Shown here: in pieces, positions 32,214-41,608 of the stretch
How positions within the stretch are numbered: the first letter of the stretch is position 1
Layout: every line of letters starts with the position of its first letter
NCBI GenBank assembly: GCA_937952395.1
Contig: CALFYV010000090.1
Coordinates: 310,001-374,000, forward strand
Direction: 5' to 3'
Origin: an uncultured Bacteriovoracaceae bacterium
GTDB lineage: Bacteria; Bdellovibrionota; Bacteriovoracia; Bacteriovoracales; Bacteriovoracaceae
DNA length: 64,000 bases
Notes under the pieces: generated by a model
Told to the model about the DNA's origin: nothing
Seen by the model: the letters and a program-made list of their open reading frames with translations, nothing else
Databases searched by the model: none
Made by a program: the position numbers and the translations under genes

Positions 32214-33208
32214 GTTATTACTATACTTTCCGACAAAAATACTCTTTTAAGACTTTGATCTTTAAACACAATTAAAAGTGATGGAATGTATTCGCCTACT
32301 GCTGTATACGTGTGTTGTGTTGTGTGTTTATTTGGGTCTAATTCTTGTGTGTTTTCTCCGTCTCCAAACACCCAATATCTAGCTGATATATCGCCGTCTG
32401 TCTGATCGACAAATTCGTAGGTGTTGCCACTTTGCTTAGATGCATAAAAGAACGGATCGATGGCTTCTTCTGAAACTGTAATGTAATTATTTTTAATTTT
32501 TACGCCTTGAGACCCAGTGGTCATAATCATATTAAGACGGACGGTATAAATTCCCTCAGTTTGATATATGTGAACTGGATTTCTTTCATCCGAAATGGTT
32601 CCGTCGCCAAAATCCCATAAAAATCTAATTGCTTGAGCATTAGAAAAGTTTTGGAACCTGACTTTTAAAGATGGTGGCCCACTTGTTGGATAAGCTCTAA
32701 ATTGAGGATTGGGCGCTAAAAATCTATTTTCTTGAGCTTTAAGAATGCCATTGAGCGAGGTGGCTAATGGCAATGTTTCTGTTCCAAGATTGTTTTCTAT
32801 ATTTAATACGGCATCTTTCACAGCATTGTGGTGTTCGGCCATTACAGCGTTGGTGACTTTTACACCACTGTCCCAAACATCCTGCCTAGACCCAGCAAAC
32901 CCTCGAACTAAATTCAAAAACGTATTACTGTTTCTTTTTCCATAGTAAATTAGTTCAGCCGACGCCCCCAGCTTTCCTTCGTTCCCAACTCTAATCAACC
33001 CTTGATCAGGGAATTTACTGGCATCTTCTACAATAACTTGTTTCCCGTTGTAGCTTAAACTTTGCTTCAAAGTTGTTTCAGCATTATTGTTTGCTACATA
33101 AAGACTATCTTTATCATCTAACAGTTCTGGAAACAACGAAAGGTCTCCGGTAGCGTAATCAACTCCATCTGTTGCTTCTGTGCTTAATGATGATAATCTA
33201 AATGCCAT
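32210..33208 (-). CDS. Fibre-associated protein with PKD domains
   Basis: A 332-residue protein, the shortest of three paralogues. It has the N-terminal domain with VMAEHHNAVKDAVLNIENNLG, then a clear PKD domain (IRFLWDFGDGTISDERNP), and a second, weaker one (ARYWVFGDGENTQE). PKD folds often mediate protein-protein contacts at the surface. Its start overlaps the coiled-coil gene at 33198 by 11 bases. It may be the connector to which the longer paralogues attach. Confidence 0.72.
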   Translation of the reverse strand: MAFRLSSLSTEATDGVDYATGDLSLFPELLDDKDSLYVANNNAETTLKQSLSYNGKQVIVEDASKFPDQGLIRVGNEGKLGASAELIYYGKRNSNTFLNLVRGFAGSRQDVWDSGVKVTNAVMAEHHNAVKDAVLNIENNLGTETLPLATSLNGILKAQENRFLAPNPQFRAYPTSGPPSLKVRFQNFSNAQAIRFLWDFGDGTISDERNPVHIYQTEGIYTVRLNMIMTTGSQGVKIKNNYITVSEEAIDPFFYASKQSGNTYEFVDQTDGDISARYWVFGDGENTQELDPNKHTTQHTYTAVGEYIPSLLIVFKDQSLKRVFLSESIVIT

Positions 33209-33893
33209 ATTTTTCCTTAGTTGCTATTTTATCCTTGCTTTCTATATTTTGTGTTTTTTCCAAAATTAAATCTAATTCTTTGTTTTCTACTTTTTTTTGC
33301 ACTGAATCCATATAATTCAAAGTATCAACCTTTACCGGAGCATCAGAATTTAATGCTAATATTGTTTTGATTAACTCTAAATCAGGTGGAAGACCGAATA
33401 ATAATCGCAAATTGAATTCCTGACCTAGTTTTTCATTCCAATATTGTTTTTGAGCATTTAAATCATCGTAAGGCTTTAATTCTTCTAATTTTTCTAATGA
33501 TCTAAATGCCTTGATAATGAAAGCACTTTCTTCTTCCAAACTGGCTAGTTTTTCGTTTAAGGCATTTAGTCTCGCTGTTAACCCAGTTTTTTTCCTTTTT
33601 GATTTGCGCAATAATATTTCATCTTTTCGATTTTTAATATGTTGTTTTTCTATATTTTTCTTGCTTTTTCCTATCTCTATATCTAGTAATGAGATATCAT
33701 CATTTACATCATCGATTTCCATTTTTACAGCAGACATAGATTCCTTTCTTGTTTTAAGTTCTCTAATACACCTCCACATTTTAGCTTGATTTGTGGGTTC
33801 TTTTCCTATTAAGAAAAATTGCAATTGAAAAAAACTGTGTCTTTCTTTAACATCATTCTCGCAGATTTGCTCTATTTCTTCGTGTAAACTCAT
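33198..33893 (-). CDS. Coiled-coil protein, unknown function
   Basis: A 231-residue protein dominated by a long charged coiled coil at about 50-150 (KSKKNIEKQHIKNRKDEILL and onward). The N-terminus is acidic with aromatic residues (RHSFFQLQFFLIGKE). Being first in the fibre operon, it could be a chaperone or assembly factor for the PKD fibres. No family recognised. Confidence 0.65.
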   Translation of the reverse strand: MSLHEEIEQICENDVKERHSFFQLQFFLIGKEPTNQAKMWRCIRELKTRKESMSAVKMEIDDVNDDISLLDIEIGKSKKNIEKQHIKNRKDEILLRKSKRKKTGLTARLNALNEKLASLEEESAFIIKAFRSLEKLEELKPYDDLNAQKQYWNEKLGQEFNLRLLFGLPPDLELIKTILALNSDAPVKVDTLNYMDSVQKKVENKELDLILEKTQNIESKDKIATKEKYGI

Positions 33894-33953
33894 AGTATTC
33901 CTTGTAAAATGGGCCTATTGTAATAAAAGTAAAAACCCTGCATTTATTCGATA

Positions 33954-33981
33954 TTGACAGTAAATTAAAATTTGATAAAAT
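33954..33981 (+). promoter_or_regulatory. Sigma70-like promoter before the 34001 gene
   Basis: A perfect TTGACA (33954-33959), a 16-base spacer and TAAAAT (33976-33981) lie in the 107-base divergent gap. GAGGG at 33989-33993 is the ribosome site, seven bases before the ATG. This suggests expression by host polymerase from an early stage. Confidence 0.6.
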
Positions 33982-34000
33982 TGCTTTCGAGGGTATAAAA

Positions 34001-34519
34001 ATGGGTAAATATTTAAGCAATAAAAAGGTCTATCTTTCTGGCGCTATTGAATACAATAGCGATGGTTTCAATTGGCGAATTGAACCAAAACAACAACTAG
34101 AATCTAGATTCGGACTAGATGTATTTGATCCTTTTGCCGATCCAAAACAACAATGGGTTCCAGAACTCAATGAGGCCCAGAAAAATAAAGACCTTGTTAA
34201 AATGAAGGAAATTGCATCTAAGTTTGTAAGAAAAGACCTTGCAAATGTAGATGAATCTAAGTTCCTCATAGCGCATTTCATTCATGGTCTTCCAACGACT
34301 GGAACACACCACGAAGTTATCAATGCTAACAATGCCAAGAAGCCAACACTTCTTCTCTGTGAAAAAGGCGCTGAATTCATTCCCAAGTGGTATTTTGGCT
34401 TTATATCTCTTGATTATTTGTTTGGTAGCTGGGAAGAATTATATAGTTATTTACAAGAAGTAGATGATGGCAAACATATGGACGATGATCGCTGGTCCAT
34501 TGTTTATGATCTTATCTAA
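34001..34519 (+). CDS. Nucleoside 2-deoxyribosyltransferase-like protein
   Basis: A 172-residue protein of the Rossmann-like fold used to exchange bases on deoxynucleosides or to hydrolyse nucleotides. It has the N-terminal KVYLSGAIEYNSDGFNWR strand-loop, the acidic DLANVDESKFLIAHF segment, and GTHHEVINANNAKKPTLLLCE, whose Glu matches the catalytic nucleophile of the family. It sits alone on the plus strand inside a long minus-strand block, with a sigma70-like promoter. Nucleotide salvage or modification of base pools is the likely role. Its stop shares CTAA with the opposite gene. Confidence 0.72.
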   Translation: MGKYLSNKKVYLSGAIEYNSDGFNWRIEPKQQLESRFGLDVFDPFADPKQQWVPELNEAQKNKDLVKMKEIASKFVRKDLANVDESKFLIAHFIHGLPTTGTHHEVINANNAKKPTLLLCEKGAEFIPKWYFGFISLDYLFGSWEELYSYLQEVDDGKHMDDDRWSIVYDLI

Positions 34520-35064
34520 CCTAAGTTTGCTCCAAGTACCGCTTTAAAATTACAATTAACCGATTGGGCTTTTTCAAACCATCCTAGTCTGGAAAGTTCT
34601 AAGGAATCGATATCTAAAAGCTCTCCAACTTCTTTGAAAGTTTTTTGGTGTATAGCCAAGCCATTTAAAGAGCTTTCCCAAAAATCTTTATATATTTTTA
34701 CTGGCATACCTTGTTTGTCATAATCCATAACAATAGAATAAAAAATATCTTTTTCACTTTCCAGGAAACAAGAATATTTTTTGTCTATTCGTTTGCGAAC
34801 CCAAACGCCTTCCATCACCACAATATTCCATTCTTTGTGCCCATGCTTAAATCCAGCGTTAATTAATGATGTTATTGTGTCTTTGCCTTTATGTACTGGA
34901 CATAATTCTTTTGCCTTTTTAATTTCAGAACTATGTGCATTTTTGGATGCCATGCAAACAATGGGCACTGATTCATTATAATAATTCCAAATGGAATTTC
35001 TGGTAGATTTTAGTCGGCCTGAGTTTAATTCAGGTGACAAAATAATAAAACCAATATTTTTCAC
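34516..35064 (-). CDS. Hypothetical protein, possibly GT-A-like
   Basis: A 182-residue protein. It begins with a Rossmann-type strand (IGFIILSPELNSGRLKSTRN), followed by SVPIVCMASKN and by EWNIVVMEGVWVRKRID, where GT-A transferases carry their acidic motif; a clear DxD is not present. A glycosyltransferase relative is possible at low confidence. It is the last gene of the tail operon before the plus-strand insertion at 34001. Confidence 0.5.
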   Translation of the reverse strand: MKNIGFIILSPELNSGRLKSTRNSIWNYYNESVPIVCMASKNAHSSEIKKAKELCPVHKGKDTITSLINAGFKHGHKEWNIVVMEGVWVRKRIDKKYSCFLESEKDIFYSIVMDYDKQGMPVKIYKDFWESSLNGLAIHQKTFKEVGELLDIDSLELSRLGWFEKAQSVNCNFKAVLGANLG

Positions 35065-35077
35065 AAGTAATCCAGAA

Positions 35078-35866
35078 TTAAGTTAAACTTCTATCGAAAT
35101 CAATGATGATTGTATCGCCAGAGTCGATTGCTCTGTTTAAAGCAAAGGTTCCATTAACAGCATCCCCAGTAAATGAAGTAGCTGTCCAGGTTCCAGAAGG
35201 AGAACCACTATAAACCAACGTGGTGTCACTTTCGCTTATTCTAATTCCATTTATATAAACTCTTAAACTTCCTGTAACAAAAGCCGTGGAGGTCGAAGTG
35301 GTTTTGTAATTAATGTAATCAGGAGATGATATGTTTGCATGAACCGGGATTGCGTCATATGTGTGTTCGTGCGCTGCACTCACTGGAAATGCAAAATTAG
35401 CAGTTACCACACTAGGGCTCTCTACATTCCAAGATACTGTTGGTGAATCTGCTATTACAACTAAATCATCTGTAAAAAGAACGATATCAGAGATAGTTTC
35501 AAATTGAATTTGAATCGCAGAAGCTTCGTCTGAAACCAATGCGAGCTTATCTCTCTCGCTTTGTGTCATTCGAACATAATCAGTTCCGCCATAAGAGCCA
35601 TCAGTATGAGCACCTATATTATGTAAACTAGCGTCAACGGCAATAGATTTTAATTCACCACTCTCCTCAGTGGTTTGAGCCAATCTGTTACTAAGAGTGC
35701 CTGCCGAACCTTTCGCTTCTTCTAATACTTCTGTGTTTTGATCAACAGCTAAGTTGATTAACGTTTGTCTGGCTAAAATATGTTGCAAAGGCAAGTTATC
35801 ATATTGATGATGATAAGGCCAAAGCGAATTATATTGAACTGGTGTTATTGAATCTATTCTAGGCAT
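35078..35866 (-). CDS. Tail fibre-like protein
   Basis: A 262-residue protein. The first half is helical (SLWPYHHQYDNLPLQHILAR) and includes VRMTQSERDKLALV, a motif common in fibre attachment regions. The second half is a beta sandwich rich in Thr, Ser and Asp (LRVYINGIRISESDTTLVY). It follows the fibre-like 158-residue gene by nine bases in the baseplate operon, as fibres often do. Confidence 0.7.
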   Translation of the reverse strand: MPRIDSITPVQYNSLWPYHHQYDNLPLQHILARQTLINLAVDQNTEVLEEAKGSAGTLSNRLAQTTEESGELKSIAVDASLHNIGAHTDGSYGGTDYVRMTQSERDKLALVSDEASAIQIQFETISDIVLFTDDLVVIADSPTVSWNVESPSVVTANFAFPVSAAHEHTYDAIPVHANISSPDYINYKTTSTSTAFVTGSLRVYINGIRISESDTTLVYSGSPSGTWTATSFTGDAVNGTFALNRAIDSGDTIIIDFDRSLT

Positions 35867-35875
35867 TTATTCTCC

Positions 35876-36352
35876 TTATACAAATGAAATTCGCCACAAC
35901 CATGTAATTTGAATGGATGAGGTTTTATTTAAATCTCCGAATGTGGCCATACTATAGAGATCACCGCTGTTCATTTGTAAAGCCATTTCGTTTAAAGTTA
36001 CTCCATTTACTTCGTCATAATCTAAAACAGATGTAAAAACTACCTGAGACAGTAAATTAGAATCAATTGTAGATATAACTGGCTTGCTTGCTCTGGTTAT
36101 TCCAAACAATCCATTTCTTTCTGTACTTACTGATTTTGGCACTCCACTAGATGTTCCACCATCTCCAAATAACATGCGACTAATGAAAAAGTTGTAAGAA
36201 GAACCAATGTCGTTTGCAATGCTAGATGCAAGAGCTTCTTTTCCCTTTTTCAAGACAGTGTTATGGAAACATCTCTTTTCTTCCCCTGTCTCTTTATTTT
36301 TAATTATCATCTCAATTTCGCCCTTAGGACGAATTACAGATTCGTTTATCAT
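35876..36352 (-). CDS. Fibre or baseplate accessory protein
   Basis: A 158-residue beta-rich protein. Early motif CFHNTVLKKGKEALASSI and the phrase MLFGDGGTSSGVPKSVSTER resemble the short fibre-connector proteins found next to tail fibres; the 11653 protein has a related start. The end is Trp-rich (SSIQITWLWRISFV). It begins three bases after the stop of the 1081-residue tail protein. Confidence 0.6.
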   Translation of the reverse strand: MINESVIRPKGEIEMIIKNKETGEEKRCFHNTVLKKGKEALASSIANDIGSSYNFFISRMLFGDGGTSSGVPKSVSTERNGLFGITRASKPVISTIDSNLLSQVVFTSVLDYDEVNGVTLNEMALQMNSGDLYSMATFGDLNKTSSIQITWLWRISFV

Positions 36353-36355
36353 ATC

Positions 36356-39300
36356 TTACCTAACCTTGATAGAAAAAGTTATTGCTTCTTTTTGATTGAT
36401 CATTTCTAATGATTCGCCTTTTTTAGAAGAATTTAAAGCCGCAGCCAATGCAGTCAATTCTGTTAATTCTTCCTCCGGAGCAGGTTCCTCTGCCGATGCG
36501 CTTAATGCTTCTATAGGTACTTCTGTTTCTGTGGTATAACTAGTAATATCTTCTGATCTACGATCAATAAAACTAAAGTCGTGTCCTGGCATGGGCGGGT
36601 AATCTCTCTCCTCTACAGAAAAGTCTTGTTTTATATATTGTAATATGTCATAACTAATTGCGGTTCCCGTGGTCAACCATTCCTTATCAGGCCCGCTTAA
36701 CCAAATGTTTGCTCCATCAATTCTAGAAATTGCATAATAATCTGTGCCAATTAGAACTAGGAAGCTTTCTTTGTATTTATCATTCTCAAGTTGCAGCGTA
36801 TAAGGACTTCCACCACTATCAACAGCAGGATACAAAGAATCAGCATTATCTCCATTGTTGATTTGTAGGCCGACTTCATGATCTACCGATGTAACTATTT
36901 TCAATCCAGTGTAGTGAAAATAGCCTTTTTTATTGTTAACTAATCTTTGATATATCTCAATTGAAGCGCTTCCTACTACATCTCCACCTGTATAACCACT
37001 AATATAGAATTGCGAGGTAGAGTCGGGAACCAATCCATTAAACGCATATTGTGTTCCCCCATACTTAACATAGTGATTTTGACCATATTCGTGATAAGAA
37101 TCAAAGAAATCTTCAGTGTTACTAAAAGTAACTGTGCTGCCACGTATGCTTACAGACGAACCTAAATCTACTCGTCCACGCCGAGATACCGTTAAGCTTC
37201 CTGTGCTTCCGCTGTTGATAATATTGGCACTATCGTCTTTTAAAGTATATGTAATTCCAGAAGTATTAGAAGTAGGCAGGGTTTTAGAGGGATCGGCCAA
37301 AACTAAAGTGCCATCGCTCAAAATATTCAATATCTCATATTCATCAGCATATGCAGGAATATTGACAACCCAAGGATCACCCGTATAACTTACATCGTTG
37401 TCTACATCCCATTGCGTTTTAATTGATTCAGCCCAAAATGAAAATGCACTATCAGAAAACTTAAATAAATCGTCTTGATAAATGGTTGCCGTGGCCTTGC
37501 TGGCTCTTTCATTTGATAATCTAAAAGTAAAAGCACTTTGATCCAAAGGCTCAGTAGGCGACCCAGAAACTATAGAAATATGATTTCGATAAGCATTTTC
37601 TACACCATATTCTCCCGCATTAGACGATGGTGCCAACACTTCCAAATAAGTATAAGTAGAATCAGGATCAATTGGCAAAGTGTCTAAGCGAGCATCTGGG
37701 CTAAATAAAATTACATTTTCATTATAGGCTGTAGCACTTCCTGATGAAACTGCCGTCGTCATGTTTGCCAATTCATTCCTTTTGAATTCAGCACCTTCTT
37801 GCATTGTGCGGTTAAAAATAGTTTGACCACCAGCCACAGTAAATTCGTTTCCTTTGACATTAATCAATATGTCGAAGGATTCTAGTGGCGGCATCACCAA
37901 GTCATCCATGGTTCCAGATAAGTTCATAGAATGCAAAACTGCATGGAATGGAACATACTCTTGAATAACATTTGTTGCTTCTAAAATTCTATCGTGGGAA
38001 ATATTATCAATTTCTAAATCAACTACAAACTTGCTGCCAATACAGCCAGAACACCCATCTAAAAAGTCTTTACCTATATCACACGGATTAGAAGAATCTC
38101 TTATTGAACCATTATACTCATCCATGTTATAGATATTTTCACTATAAGGAAACTCTGTTCTAACTTGGCCATAAATTAAAGGTGAATGATATTGATGTTT
38201 ATCAACCAATACTGTGTCAAGTAACGGGTCGTCGTCTTCAATTACTCTTACATTCCAATTTTTTAACGGATATTCTTGATCTTGTTCATCCCTTTGGTCG
38301 GCTAGCGGCAATGCTCGAACATAATCTTCTATAGTCTGTTCACTAGAATTTGGAACATTGACCACCTCATAAACCACTCTTAACTCATCTCCAACGCTCA
38401 AAGAGCTAGAATGTGTCCAAGTCATAGTGGTTACATCATCGGCATCGTTTTCTAAACTAACATAGGTCGCATCTAATGTTGTCCAAGTATCGCTATTTAC
38501 ATTTCTTTTATATAATTCAAAATTATTTGTATCTACAGGAAGCAATGCTGTCCTCGACAGCACAAAAGCATCACTATTTCCTACTATAAAGGCTTCTTGA
38601 TAAGTGTATTTTGATATAACTTGCCATAATTGTGCAAATCTTCCTAATTTTACACCAATTTGATTTAAAGCTTCAACCAAGCCGCCATAAGTTCCTTTTT
38701 TCTTATACAAAGGAACTGCGTTTTTTATTTGACGACGCCAAAGAGTTGGGTCTGTACTCTTTAATTGAATATTAAATAAATTGCCCAACAGCGGCAACAA
38801 TGATTCATGCACTGCATTAGCGTCGATTAAATCAATGATTTGATTGGCCAAATCTTCTACAAATGTAAAGCCTTTGCTAATAGCGGCATTAAATTCTTGT
38901 AAAACTTCAGGGGTCAAATCTGTGTTGGAAAGATGTAATTTAAACATCTCTGGCAAATAACGCTCAGAAAGAATTTGATACTTTTCTGGATTCGTGAAGT
39001 GCGTGGGAATGCTGGTGGTAATTAATGTGCTTCCACTCAGGGTAAATTGCATACTGTCGCACAAGCTATCCCCTGCTAGAAGTGGAGTCCATGTCCAACA
39101 AATAAAGTAATCGCCTTCTCGCATGCCATCTGGAGACCATGTTAGTTCGAAATGGCCATATTGAGCGTTACCATCAACATCTTCATCGATATTTACCAGA
39201 CTGTTATCTGGAGATTCTGGCGTTGCTGCTAACCAAGCGGGTGTATCATCATTGCCAAAAACAGCAACCACTTCAGCATTTGAGTAATAAAAAGTTTCAG

Positions 39301-39601
39301 TTGTTGCAGATACATCAAGCTGTGTTCTTAATTTTTCTACCTCTGCCAAATTCTCATCAGTTGGAGAGGCACAGGCAAGTTCTATCGCTTCGTCTAACTG
39401 AGCTTTTAAAGTTTCATCATATATTTTTTTGTTATATTGTGAGTAATTAGTTCCACCATAGCTTCTTTGAATATAATATATTTTTACTTCATCTACTTTG
39501 TACGGATCATCAGCAAAACAACCATCTGCATCTGGTGTTTTTAATTCAAATATTACTTGATCCGCAATTGTGGGATTTTCACTCAAATATTTAGCAGTCA
39601 T
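36356..39601 (-). CDS. Tail protein with P2 gpI-like domain
   Basis: A 1081-residue protein. Residues 210-310 resemble the P2 gpI / phage tail family: SERYLPEMFKLHL, then HESLLPLLGNLFNIQL, RRQIKNAVPLYKKKGTYGGL and ALNQIGVK. In myoviruses this domain belongs to the baseplate edge, directly after the J protein, and the order here fits. The N-terminal 200 residues and the long C-terminal 600 residues are beta-rich and probably form fibre-like extensions. A short CxxC pair (GCSGCIG) is present. It is three bases downstream of the J-like gene. Confidence 0.8.
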   Translation of the reverse strand: MTAKYLSENPTIADQVIFELKTPDADGCFADDPYKVDEVKIYYIQRSYGGTNYSQYNKKIYDETLKAQLDEAIELACASPTDENLAEVEKLRTQLDVSATTETFYYSNAEVVAVFGNDDTPAWLAATPESPDNSLVNIDEDVDGNAQYGHFELTWSPDGMREGDYFICWTWTPLLAGDSLCDSMQFTLSGSTLITTSIPTHFTNPEKYQILSERYLPEMFKLHLSNTDLTPEVLQEFNAAISKGFTFVEDLANQIIDLIDANAVHESLLPLLGNLFNIQLKSTDPTLWRRQIKNAVPLYKKKGTYGGLVEALNQIGVKLGRFAQLWQVISKYTYQEAFIVGNSDAFVLSRTALLPVDTNNFELYKRNVNSDTWTTLDATYVSLENDADDVTTMTWTHSSSLSVGDELRVVYEVVNVPNSSEQTIEDYVRALPLADQRDEQDQEYPLKNWNVRVIEDDDPLLDTVLVDKHQYHSPLIYGQVRTEFPYSENIYNMDEYNGSIRDSSNPCDIGKDFLDGCSGCIGSKFVVDLEIDNISHDRILEATNVIQEYVPFHAVLHSMNLSGTMDDLVMPPLESFDILINVKGNEFTVAGGQTIFNRTMQEGAEFKRNELANMTTAVSSGSATAYNENVILFSPDARLDTLPIDPDSTYTYLEVLAPSSNAGEYGVENAYRNHISIVSGSPTEPLDQSAFTFRLSNERASKATATIYQDDLFKFSDSAFSFWAESIKTQWDVDNDVSYTGDPWVVNIPAYADEYEILNILSDGTLVLADPSKTLPTSNTSGITYTLKDDSANIINSGSTGSLTVSRRGRVDLGSSVSIRGSTVTFSNTEDFFDSYHEYGQNHYVKYGGTQYAFNGLVPDSTSQFYISGYTGGDVVGSASIEIYQRLVNNKKGYFHYTGLKIVTSVDHEVGLQINNGDNADSLYPAVDSGGSPYTLQLENDKYKESFLVLIGTDYYAISRIDGANIWLSGPDKEWLTTGTAISYDILQYIKQDFSVEERDYPPMPGHDFSFIDRRSEDITSYTTETEVPIEALSASAEEPAPEEELTELTALAAALNSSKKGESLEMINQKEAITFSIKVR

Positions 39602-39603
39602 TT

Positions 39604-41175
39604 TTAATTGTATACCATTGAAATTGTTATGGTATCTGGTCTTATTATTTCGTTAAATTTAGGCGTTACTGTCATGCCGCTTTCGCTATCTTCAGTAACA
39701 AATGTGATTTGAAAACTTTGAATTTCCTTAATATCAGATAATTCTTTGATAAGATCGGTATCTCGCAAGACTTGGTTGTAGTCCCAGTTATTTATAGAAA
39801 AGAACGCATTTATTCTTCTCAAAATGTTTTCTTTTAATTCGGTCTCAAACTTTCTATAAAATCTATCTAAAATCACATCTACCGATACATCAATGTTCAA
39901 TACAATGCCATCTTTAATACAAAGGAAATCAGTAAGCATTTTTTTGCTATTTAGCTCTTCGTTTAAAGCTACTTTTAATTCATTGGATGCGTTAGCTAAG
40001 GTATCATCGCCATCATCAGCCAATATATAAAGATCGACAATATTGCCTGAGCAACCGTAGTTTCTTAATACTGCGGTGGATTTTCCTACTTTACCATAAT
40101 ATGGAGTAGCAAATTGATCAGTTAAGGTTTTATAGTCTGATGCCGTGACTGCACGATCTTGGGTCTTAATCCATCTTGGAAGTTTTCGTTTTACTTCGTT
40201 TAAACCGTCGCCTCCGTAACCATACTCACCCTTGGTATAATTAGAATAAGTAATAGGCACAGAATAATCTAACCCAGCAACAACAACCTGTCTTTGAGTT
40301 TGAATAAACCCAGTTACAATGTTTCCAATTGTGCCACCGCCGATTCGATATCTTACTTCTATTCTAGAACCATTAGAGGGTATCATTCCGGTTCTGTTGT
40401 TGCCAAACATTACAAAAGCTTCGTAATCTGAATTAAATTCAATTCTATATTCTTTTCGTGGTTGAGAATCAGTGAAATAATCTACTTCTTCCCAGGTTGT
40501 TCCATCGACAGATACAATTATAGAGCCAAAAATTACAGGAGAAAAAGATAAAGTTAAAGTCTGACCGACCTGCCCGGTCCCTGAGAATTCTTCGTTGATT
40601 GTCCTTCCTTCAACTCCAACAATACTTTTGTTAAATTTCGAACCAGCAGGTATGATTATATTTTGATCAAACAATGGTTGTCCACTATTGTCGGCAGCAA
40701 ATAGTTCAATGCTTGTAGGGGTGTTGGTAGAAGGGATGTCAATGCTAATTGGAGTTTCTATTTCAATATCGTCCGATAAGGCAGCATTAATTTGAGCAAT
40801 CCATTTCGATCTGGCCGCAATTGGTGGTGTTGGTTGAAAACCAACCAATTTTGCCAATCTAAAAGCGTTTTCTACCTCGGTTACAGTATCAATGAATAAT
40901 TCATTGACAATTTGATCCATTTTGAATGACAGCGTATCAGCTAAAAAAGCCCAGTTTTCAATTAGCATTATGGCAATTGATGATTCAACAAAATCATTAA
41001 ATGTATTGGGCAATTCAGTCCCATTGGGACCAAATCTTTCTTTGACAAAATCTACCAATCGAGCCTTCATCGACCAGAAATCTTGATTAGTGTAATTTAG
41101 ATTAAAAGTCAAAGAACTTCTAGAATCTGTTGATTGAGATAAAGGTTTAATTTCAACTGGACAATTATCACTCAT
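39604..41175 (-). CDS. Baseplate J / T4 gp6-like wedge protein
   Basis: A 523-residue protein of the baseplate J family, which builds the wedge ring. Supporting features are an N-terminal domain with repeated helices (MLIENWAFLADTLSFKMDQI), a central beta domain (FGNNRTGMIPSNGSRIEVRYR) and the late segment YYGKVGKSTAVLRNYGCSG leading to a helix-rich C-terminus. Position directly after gp25-like and before the gpI-like protein confirms it. It starts one base after the gp25-like gene. Confidence 0.85.
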   Translation of the reverse strand: MSDNCPVEIKPLSQSTDSRSSLTFNLNYTNQDFWSMKARLVDFVKERFGPNGTELPNTFNDFVESSIAIMLIENWAFLADTLSFKMDQIVNELFIDTVTEVENAFRLAKLVGFQPTPPIAARSKWIAQINAALSDDIEIETPISIDIPSTNTPTSIELFAADNSGQPLFDQNIIIPAGSKFNKSIVGVEGRTINEEFSGTGQVGQTLTLSFSPVIFGSIIVSVDGTTWEEVDYFTDSQPRKEYRIEFNSDYEAFVMFGNNRTGMIPSNGSRIEVRYRIGGGTIGNIVTGFIQTQRQVVVAGLDYSVPITYSNYTKGEYGYGGDGLNEVKRKLPRWIKTQDRAVTASDYKTLTDQFATPYYGKVGKSTAVLRNYGCSGNIVDLYILADDGDDTLANASNELKVALNEELNSKKMLTDFLCIKDGIVLNIDVSVDVILDRFYRKFETELKENILRRINAFFSINNWDYNQVLRDTDLIKELSDIKEIQSFQITFVTEDSESGMTVTPKFNEIIRPDTITISMVYN

Positions 41176-41176
41176 A

Positions 41177-41608
41177 TTATGTTCCTTGGTTGTCTAATGG
41201 GAGTTCGAAGACTAACTCTTCAACTTCTTGTATTTCTTCGGGGTCGAAGAATTTAATTTGAATAGATAAAATATGATCTACATCTTGTCGTAAATCTGAA
41301 CTATTTAAAGTTAAATTTCCGGGACCGTTGTTTATATTTATTTCCGATACAGTAATTCTCGGCTCCCAAGTTTCTATAGCACTGACTATCATCTCCCTTG
41401 CTTTTTCTATTACTAAAGCATCATTTTGCTCAAACGCTAATTCTCTTAATGGTGTTCCGAACGTCGGAAGCATGATTCTTTCGCCCGGACTTGTTAAAAG
41501 TAAACATAGTAAGTCTGATTTTATTTGTTCTAAACCGGACTGAGATGCTAAAAATCCTTTGGGATTTTTGACTATAGGATATGGAGCACCAATAAAACTC
41601 ATGAGCAA
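41177..41608 (-). CDS. Baseplate wedge protein, gp25/gpW family
   Basis: A 143-residue protein of the gpW/gp25 family, which links the spike to the baseplate wedges. The family pattern is visible: QIKSDLLCLLLTSPGERIMLPTFGTPLRELAFE, written here in parts as LLTSPGERIMLP and FGTPLRELAFE, followed by IETWEPRITVSEINI. The length is typical. It overlaps the spike gene by ten bases. Confidence 0.9.
   Translation of the reverse strand: MLMSFIGAPYPIVKNPKGFLASQSGLEQIKSDLLCLLLTSPGERIMLPTFGTPLRELAFEQNDALVIEKAREMIVSAIETWEPRITVSEININNGPGNLTLNSSDLRQDVDHILSIQIKFFDPEEIQEVEELVFELPLDNQGT

Noticed and set aside
34001..34519. A TIR-like or defence NADase role for the deoxyribosyltransferase-like protein
   Set aside because: The fold group is related, but the N-terminal and GTHHE motifs fit nucleoside deoxyribosyltransferases and no defence partner is adjacent.
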